This document shows, piece by piece, positions 57,401 to 64,000 of a DNA stretch of 64,000 bases (positions are counted from its first letter, which is position 1; every line of letters starts with the position of its first letter). Both the position numbers and the translations under genes were made by a program. The stretch is from Myrica gale (taxonomy: Eukaryota > Streptophyta > Magnoliopsida > Fagales > Myricaceae), in NCBI GenBank assembly GCA_963930655.1, contig OZ005602.1, positions 24,503,840-24,567,839 on the forward strand. The letters are read 5' to 3'. The notes under the pieces are model-generated. The model was given only the letters and a program-made list of their open reading frames with translations. It was not told the DNA's origin and did not search any database.

Positions 57401-60400
57401 GTTGAAAAATGTATTTTCTCCTGTCATTTATTCATGAGCTTTGAAAGTTTAAATCAGTTTGCTTTTTGAGTTTCAGTAGTCCGTATGTGATATGCTCTTT
57501 TGGTCGAAAACGGGTTGAATCTGTTATCGTGGATCACTTAATCAAAGTTTCAAATCGTTCTTTGCGTATTCCTTGTGGGAAAAGTCAGGGTGGATTTATT
57601 ATCCTTCTCAAAGTGATGAAATATGCTACTTGGTCTTGTTTTGTCTTTTTAATTACCTTCCCCTTGAATCTAAGAATATGAATAAAACAATTCTCTCAGG
57701 GAACTTTCCGTATAGCATTGTGGCACGGGACACAGGTTGCTGTGAAACAGCTTGGGGAGGAAGTGATTTCTGACGAGGATAAAGTGTGGGTTGTTGATGT
57801 ATTTGGAAAGAATTGTGCTATTCATGCTTTCCCTCATTGGATGGTTTTTAAAGCGATGCATTTTTCACAGGAGGGCATTCAGGGACGAGCTTGCATTGCT
57901 CCAGAAGATACGACATCCGAATGTAGTCCAATTTCTTGGTGCTGTGACTCAAAGTAGTCCAATGATGATTGTGACAGAATACCTACCCAAGGTTTTTCTA
58001 TCCCTTGGTCTGTTAGCATGTGATGAAATTCTCTATTTATTCAAAAAATTCGTGGCTGTTCATGGAGAGATTTGTAAACCTTGAGATTGCATGAACTGAG
58101 TGGTCTGACGTTTTATACTTTTTCTGTGACTTGAATTATCTCGTATGGAGTGATCTGTACATGTATGTGTAGGAGAGGGACGAGAAGAATAAGTTTTAAT
58201 TCTTATTACTCCTTGAGTTCTTCTCTAGTCCTCATCAGGGTGTTGCAATCAGTTAAGAAAAATGAAAATCACAATAGGAACTCCTTTAACATTCCTTTGC
58301 CATTTGTGGTGCAGGGAGACCTTTGTGCATTCTTGAGAAGAAAGGGCGTGCTAAAGCCAGCAGTTGCTGTGAAGCTTGCACTTGATATTGCAAGGTTCTA
58401 ACTTTCTTCTTATTCTCATTAACGAATTGCAATGGTGATGATTCTCTGTTCTGGACTCCTTAAGGAAGTTGGGGTAGCCTTTTTTAATCTTTGACTAGCA
58501 ATTATTAGTACAGACACAAAGTAAGTTCACAAACTTTCAAATATTGCATGAAGTCAATGACTATTTATCTTATCTAGTTTACCACCTAAAAGAATTATCA
58601 TGCTATAGCTCTTGCTGAGCTGAGAAAAGTTCAGACACATATGTCGTTCAAAATTGTACACCTAGTACGTAGAAAATAGTCATTGATCATAACTGATGTA
58701 GAATACGATGATGCAAAACTGAAGAAAAAGTAATTTTAGAATAGTAAGAGAAGTGAAAACTACGCTCATAGTGATATTTGTTAAAGACTGATCACTTATT
58801 GGGGAAGAAAGCAATGGAAATATTTTATTATATTGATATAATAAATGGCTCCTTATCAAGTGTTTCTGTTTGACGTTCCAGTGTTCAGAATTGACAACCA
58901 TTTTTTTTTTCTTTATAGAGGCACTTAGAATCGGGCCAAGCTTCAGTAGGTGCGGGAATTAGGGTATCTGAAATTCAATCTGTGCATCAAAGTCTAAACT
59001 CGATATATACTATTGTATTGGTTAAAAAGATGCTTTTTGAATGGAAGAAATTTGTGCAAATATTAAGTTTAAACCTTCCGTGTTATTTGAAGACGAGAAT
59101 GGTTATTCCACCCATTTTATTGAGCAAAGAGAAATTCGTATTTATAGATCACGATTTGGTTGATGTACATTGATCAGTTCTATTTTCTGCTGGTTTCTTG
59201 CTTCTTGATGCGTGACTGAGGTAAAATGCCACTCATTTTATTTTGATATTTTCCCTTGTGACATTGTTGTCTCTGGAAAAAATTCAGGGGACTGAATTAC
59301 TTGCATGAGAATAAGCCACCAATAATTCACCGTGATCTTGAGCCTTCGTGAGTTTTCTTCTTCAACTTGATCTCCCTTAAGCGAATGTGATAGAATGTAG
59401 ACTCTCCAAGAACAGCATTTTGTATTCAGCTTCGTGAAACTCATGATTTTTTATATTCCTTACAAGTAAGATGACAGAAACATATTGCGGGATTGTTCTG
59501 GCCACCTGAAAGTTGCAGACTTTGGAATTAGCAAATTGTTGACAGTTAAAGAAGATAGGCCTCTTACATGTCAAGAAGCTTGTTGTGAGTAATTCTGTTC
59601 TTTTTTTCGGTATATTTATTGTTGCATTGTGTTGAGTTCGTGCAAAGCTAGGATGGCAGTATAGTAAAAATGTAATATTTCCCTAACTTAAACACTAGAT
59701 GAGTTTCAGTTCGTCATTGAGCTGGGTCTTCTGTAATTGACAGGCCGATATGTGGCTCCAGAGGTTTTCAGAAATGAAGAATATGATACCAAAGCTGATG
59801 TGTTTTCATTTGCTTTAATTCTGCAAGAGGTAAGCTCTAAAGCTCCCACACTCTGAATATATTAAGAGTTGGCTATGCCATGGTAGGACTTTACCCAGTC
59901 ATAAATCCTGTTTTGTGTTTAATATTTGTTATTGAATAGCACCTATCAAAATTCTTGTAACCAATATAGGTGCATGTATATGCTAACTAATCTACTCGTG
60001 GGCATTTCTGATTAATGAGAATGTTATTCAGGTATTTTCCATTAAGAAAAGACCATTCTACTAATTTTGTTGATTACAGTGCTAAGGCTAATAGTTCAGT
60101 GCTCGATGCTAATTTCTGGTTATTTACATTTCATATGACATGTACGCATCTCTGACATCCAAAGGGCTGAACATGTTGGAAAATAGTGAGATATATGGGT
60201 GTAATGCATTCTGGTTCATATTCCCTATATGATAGGAGGAAAGTCACTTGATACATTGTATACATAGGATCAGTGGTGGTAGGGATTAATGAACCAAAAA
60301 AAAAAAGATTCTCCTTTGCCCCCTTCCCCCTCAAATTTTTAAGGAGTTTGGATTTCCTAACTTTAATCATACTGTTGACACGATATCTCTTCTTTGTTGC

Positions 60401-62241
60401 TTTTTTATTCTTTTTTACTTCCATAAAATCTGTTAAAGGGATTTTGCCCTTGCAAGACCAAAAAAAAAAATTTCAATCAAATTCTTATTTGATAACTAAA
60501 CAGAAAAAATTTATCACAGAAGAAAATAATGCCTGCCTTTCTATTACACAACAGTGTATGTAGCTTTTAATGATACTTTGTGTAATAGATGTTTTTGGCT
60601 ACATTTATATCGAGTGACCGCCCCATGATTCTGTAATTTGAATGAAAATTATTGCCTCTCAGATGGTGTTCCCATGATTATCGAGCAACTGCGTATTAGA
60701 TGATTGTGGAAGATTATGCTTGGATGATGTTCGGACATTTGAAAAATTCACGCTTTTGAAGAAATATTTTGAAAGTAAAAAAATTTTACAACTGCGTATC
60801 TAAAATCTCAAAAATTTAACACAAATTCTAACACATTTTCACCCAAACTCCAAAATCTTTTCACACAAATTACAAGATCTTTAAAAATAAAATTCCATCA
60901 AATCCTCTCTCCATACTTTTTCACAAAACTCCAGTACTTTTTATTAAAAAATTTCATCTATTTTTAACAATCCCTAATACAACTCCAATCTCCCTAAATA
61001 TTCACACCAGTGCTAAATTTTCTACAAATTTTGAGAATGTTTTGCCACTGAACATCACCTTGATCTAGAACGATGTACTATCTTGTTTTCTATTTCTTGG
61101 GAAATGCTAGTAGTCATTCTCATCCTCTACCATTGTGTCTTAAACTGGCATTGCTCTCTTTTCAAATCGGTTCTGTTGTGTGAGATATTCCTGATTTGGT
61201 GTTTTATGTTATATCTGTCATTTGTGCAAGGACAAGTTTGGAGTTAATTACTTTAAACCTTTATTTTAGTGTGCCTCTGACTCTATTGGATTTTATCTCA
61301 TGCTTTTACCTCAAATTCTATTTGGTCATAATGGGCTTGCTGTGTGATATTTCCATTATCCTGTGCTTTAGATGATTGAAGGCTATCCCCCATTTTCTGG
61401 AAAGCAAGAAAATGAAGTTCCTGAAGTATATTGTGCAAAGACACGTCCGCCTTTCAGAGCTCCAGCAAAGCTCTATTCCCATGGACTTAAACAGTAAGTC
61501 CTATATATATTCTTTTTTTTTTCTTCCTCGGGAAGTCCTATACATATGTGGTGTATGCCAGCTTTCATTACTCACTGATTGCAATGGCAGACGTACTTTT
61601 CTACTCTGTTGCATAACTTGCATACAGTTTCTTTTAACTAGTTTTCGCTTAAATAAACCTTTGTACATCTGCCTTGTGCATTTCTTGTTCTTTGCTTTCC
61701 TCAATCAGAAATTAATTCCAAAAGTTCTAACAGAAAATTGCAGTCACTTTGACTTTTTATGACATAAACAGTTTTCCTGTAAATGGTATGTCGATGCTGC
61801 TGCTTAGTTGTTTAAATTAAATGTGGCCACGAAGACTAGATGGGAATAATTGGACAACAAGAAATCGAGTAATCTAAGTTACTTTCTTAAGGTTGGTGGC
61901 AAGGCAACAGAGTATTGGTTGGTTGGACAATGGGCATCAGTCTTCTTCTCTCATTTTTGCTCTTGTTCTGCTGGTGTCAATTAATTGCAATTAAAAGAAA
62001 ATGTGGTGCATTTTGCATGATTTTTTTTTCATTTTTCTGAAATAACATGACTTTGGAGCTGTCAAAGTTGGACTTCTCTCAGACAAAACATTACGGTCAT
62101 AGAGTTATAGTCGGTGATTCTGTTTACAGGTTGATTGAGGAGTGCTGGAGTGAGAAGCCCACTAAACGACCAACATTTCGGCAAATAATAACAAGGCTGG
62201 AGTCCATTAGCTACATTCTTCTTCATAGAAGGCGTTGGAAG
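54426..62241 (+). CDS. Plant ILK-type ankyrin/Raf-like kinase, exon 3 interrupted
   Basis: A Raf-like MAPKKK group C kinase (integrin-linked kinase-like; Arabidopsis At4g18950 type). Eleven exons: 54426-54752, 54848-54922, 55858-56482, 57700-57785, 57871-57991, 58315-58394, 59288-59347, 59478-59584, 59744-59829, 61372-61493, 62130-62241. With the retroposon left out of exon 3 they total 424 codons with all phases matching. Ankyrin repeats fill about residues 45-135 (NRTALHISACQGLSNVVALL). Kinase: VAVK182, HRD278 in IIHRDLEPS (Glu after HRDL, as in this family), D296FG, APEVF, and a terminal region ECWSEKPTKRPTF. The glycine loop is degenerate (KGTFRIALWHG), typical of the group. Literal translation stops inside exon 3 (PKELFFF, stop). 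The last exon after RRRWK was not identified. Confidence 0.88.
55096..55496 (-). mobile_element. MITE, family C, in ILK intron 2
   Basis: It ends ACAAAACGAACATCCTCTTA, the complement of the start of the element at 56804. The AT-rich interior matches in reverse (TTTTTCACCTAATTCTAATA, ATCATCTCTCTCTACA). Confidence 0.55.
55510..55785. mobile_element. Fold-back-like fragment, family A relative
   Basis: Blocks such as GGGTATTTCGATCATTTTAC and GGGGCGAATTATGACTTTTC resemble one arm of the element at 14697-15189 and the piece near 46920-47100. Boundaries are uncertain. Confidence 0.4.
55924..56440 (-). mobile_element. Retroposon (SINE or truncated LINE) in ILK exon 3
   Basis: A 517-bp insertion flanked by perfect 12-bp duplications CCCAAGGAACTT (55912-55923 and 56441-56452). 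A poly-T run at the left end is the poly-A tail on the minus strand, so it lies antisense to the gene. The 5' end (right) is GC-rich with repeated GCGCCCAC. A minus-strand open frame spans most of it but is Trp/Cys/Val-rich and resembles no protein I know. Target duplication plus poly-A indicates target-primed reverse transcription. Confidence 0.9.
56634..57418. mobile_element. MITE family B in ILK intron 3, itself split by a family-C MITE
   Basis: The outer element has arms AGGAAAAATATACTATTTGC and GTTGAAAAATGTATTTTCTC with TTTTTTCTGTCAAATT and TCCGTCCAATTTGACAGAA inside. The inner one (56804-57178) has ends AGGATGTTCGTTTTGTAAA and TTTTACAAAAGAACATGTCC with TTA/TAA edges (PIF/Harbinger style). 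Confidence 0.6.
60724..61058. mobile_element. MITE, family C, in ILK intron 9
   Basis: Starts GATGATGTTCGGACATTTG and ends GTTTTGCCACTGAACATCA; the interior (CTCTCTCCATACTTTTTCAC, ACTCCAGTACTTTTTATTAA) matches the copies at 55096 and 56804. Confidence 0.5.
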
Positions 62242-63981
62242 GTTTCTCTCCCTCTCTCTCTCTGTCTCTCTCTCTCTCTATTGAACATAACTGTAGTGTA
62301 GGTTTTCATGTTTAATACTTTCGGTGCTGCCAGGATGAACCAAGTAACTATTGTTTTATCTAGATGCAACTTAATTTACGATGCAGGAGAAATATTCCAG
62401 CAATTACATAAATCTCCTGCTAAAATCTGTACTTATAAATTTCCTGCAAGAAGCAAGCTGAAACCTATCTGTCTCCCAAGCTATGTATTTTGTCTCAAGT
62501 CCTACACTTCTGGTTAAGTATCTGAGCAATCCTTCTTATTCAGATATGGTAGAAGTTGGCCAGCCATGATGCTTTCAGTATCAACCCAATCAGAGAGACT
62601 CCTTAAAGATTTTCCAATAGCCCAAGTGAATTCAGCATCCTATCACCAGTATTATTGTTTATATTCCAAAATTTTTGAGGCTCTCTTCCATATCCTTCTT
62701 GATTTGCCTTAAAATCTCCTCTGCAAAGAACTCGTCATTTTCGTCAGTCAGGTTGTTAGTGGAGCCTAGGTCCACAGTCAAATTGCTTGTAAACCCTAGT
62801 TTATGTCAAGCAGTACTTGGAGATTTTCATTGATGGTCTCTAATTGCTGAATTGTCATGACATCTTGGGATCTTTGTTCTCTTGAATGGTGGTTCTTTTA
62901 TTCATCTCCCAGCTCGGCACCTGTGACCTGTGCCTCAACGACCTCTTCAGTCACTTGATATCACTTGACTACAAGTCATGCTGGCTCCTTGTGATCTGTG
63001 ATCTGTATTATGAATATTCTTCTTTGTACCCATTCTAAATTATTCTTGTTGTTAGAAGCGATTCCAGTTGTAATAAGGGAAAGCCTAGAATCACGGCTTC
63101 CTGCAACAAACTCATCGTATAAATGCATATCAAGAGAATGATAACATGTACCAGAGACAATTTCTCTTCAATGGTTGTTTTCTCAATCTTGAACTATCTG
63201 CTTAATAGTAATAGCCCTAGTCCAAAACTTCAATTATGTAAAGAGAGAGAGAGAGAGAATGATCGAAGGGGGAAGGGATGAAATTAATTTGAGGGATCGG
63301 TTGGTGCAGCAGAAGAGGTTGATTGATTAAGGTTCTACGCTGGCTGAGCAGGTTCAAGAATATGCAGAAGAGAGATTGTAAGGGAATGGGATAAGGAGAG
63401 CACTGAGTGGGGAAAAGATAATGCATTGAAGAGACAACATATATGTTGCACGGGCCTTTTTAGACAGAAGACAGTGAATTGTCCTTAGCTTAAAGAAAAA
63501 AAAAACTAGAACTGAAAAGAGAAAGACCCAAAAAAGAAACTATGAGAAAGAAAAAAAAATAAAATGGAAAGTGAATAGGAAAAAAAAGAAGAAGTGAAAG
63601 TCATGCTCTAGACTTCACAGAAAAGGAAAGGAAAGAGAAAAAAAGCCAAAGCGAAAGCAAAGAGGAGGGAGTCTAGATGTCACGTAGGAATCAAACAAAC
63701 TGTACTCAGAAATCACTGCTCTCGGAAATTCTCTACAACAATATCTCATCCCTGCAGCCCAAGTGTCCCCTCACGTCCTCCATTTGGCGTCAGACTTCGC
63801 CAGCCTCAGCCACCTCAACCTGCATGCATGTCTACGTGGGATTCTAATACCTGACCACGTCCCCCATGCCTTCCCTCCCCCCTTTCTCTCGTTCTCTATA
63901 TGTTCGGCGCCTTCCCAAAACACGAAAAGTAACGGAAAGAAGCTGAGCAGAGAGAGATCGCCTTCATTTGCCGTGGTATCA
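62242..63981. other. ILK 3' region and promoter of the next gene
   Basis: The ILK terminal exon and 3' UTR should lie here, but no C-terminal exon could be recognised; acceptors near 62333 and 62386 give only short tails. A (CT)n run is at 62248-62281 and (GA)n at 63241-63260. Near the right end TCTATATGTT (63894-63903) may be the TATA region of the gene beginning at 63982. Confidence 0.4.
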
Positions 63982-64000
63982 ATGGCCTCGAGCGACGACA
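63982..64000 (+). CDS. Start of an unidentified gene, cut by the window end
   Basis: ATGGCCTCGAGCGACGAC (MASSDD) follows a purine-rich leader with a possible TATA region 80-90 bp upstream. The G after the ATG fits plant start context (AATGGC). Only six codons are visible, so no function can be given. Confidence 0.45.

Noticed and set aside
62308..62517. Candidate last exon of the ILK gene
   Set aside because: Acceptors near 62333 and 62386 give short tails without resemblance to the usual ILK C-terminus, so it was not called.

Overview
The window looks like nuclear DNA of a flowering plant, most likely a woody eudicot. Genes have GT-AG introns and fall in plant-specific families: LRR receptor kinases of the malectin/LRR (VIII-2) type and the EFR/XA21-like (XII) type, a cyclic phosphodiesterase and an ankyrin-kinase of the plant ILK type. 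Transposons make up much of the sequence. The species cannot be named from the sequence alone.

Layout. 1-2772: 3' end of a VIII-2 LRR receptor kinase (RLK1, +), with a 29-bp tandem duplication that shifts the C-terminal frame. 2773-7547: AT-rich spacer with a MITE. 7548-14477: 5' part of a second VIII-2 kinase gene (RLK2, +) with a complete, young Copia retrotransposon in intron 1 (8346-13087, TSD TTATT); nothing after LRR exon 7 is present. 14478-23757: nested and degenerate transposons, namely a fold-back element, a hAT MITE, a hAT transposase relic, LINE-like debris, and a TRIM element whose 5' LTR is split by a non-autonomous hAT carrying a piece of a trehalose-6-phosphate synthase gene. 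23758-31582 (minus): a subfamily-XII receptor kinase pseudogene with three independent lesions: a 26-bp tandem duplication, an in-frame stop, and a 3.4-kb Pack-MULE inserted in the kinase exon. 32401-33603: four tandem copies of a ~300-bp unit. 34794-37430: 5' fragment of a third VIII-2 kinase (RLK3, +), frameshifted and fused to a fragment of a cyclic phosphodiesterase gene. 39177-46229: a 7-kb CACTA transposon with perfect ends and TSD ATG. 49084-51647 (minus): one apparently intact cyclic phosphodiesterase gene and a single-exon relic of another. 54426-62241 (+): an ILK-type Raf-like kinase gene whose third exon holds a retroposon. 63982: start codon of a further gene that runs out of the window.

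The phosphodiesterase and ILK genes look like the original neighbourhood; from memory their Arabidopsis counterparts (At4g18930, At4g18950) are close together near AGAMOUS. The receptor-kinase fragments and transposons appear to have invaded or expanded beside them. Only the middle phosphodiesterase copy is intact over its full length. The ILK gene is intact apart from the insertion and an unidentified last exon.

The best candidates for something undescribed are the chimeric Pack-MULE at 24488-27886 (fragments of several unrelated genes, TIRs and a 10-bp target duplication), the gene-capturing hAT at 20649-21816 (8-bp TSD), and the palindromic motif array in the CACTA element. All exon boundaries were placed by eye from splice consensus and family resemblance; no searches were run.
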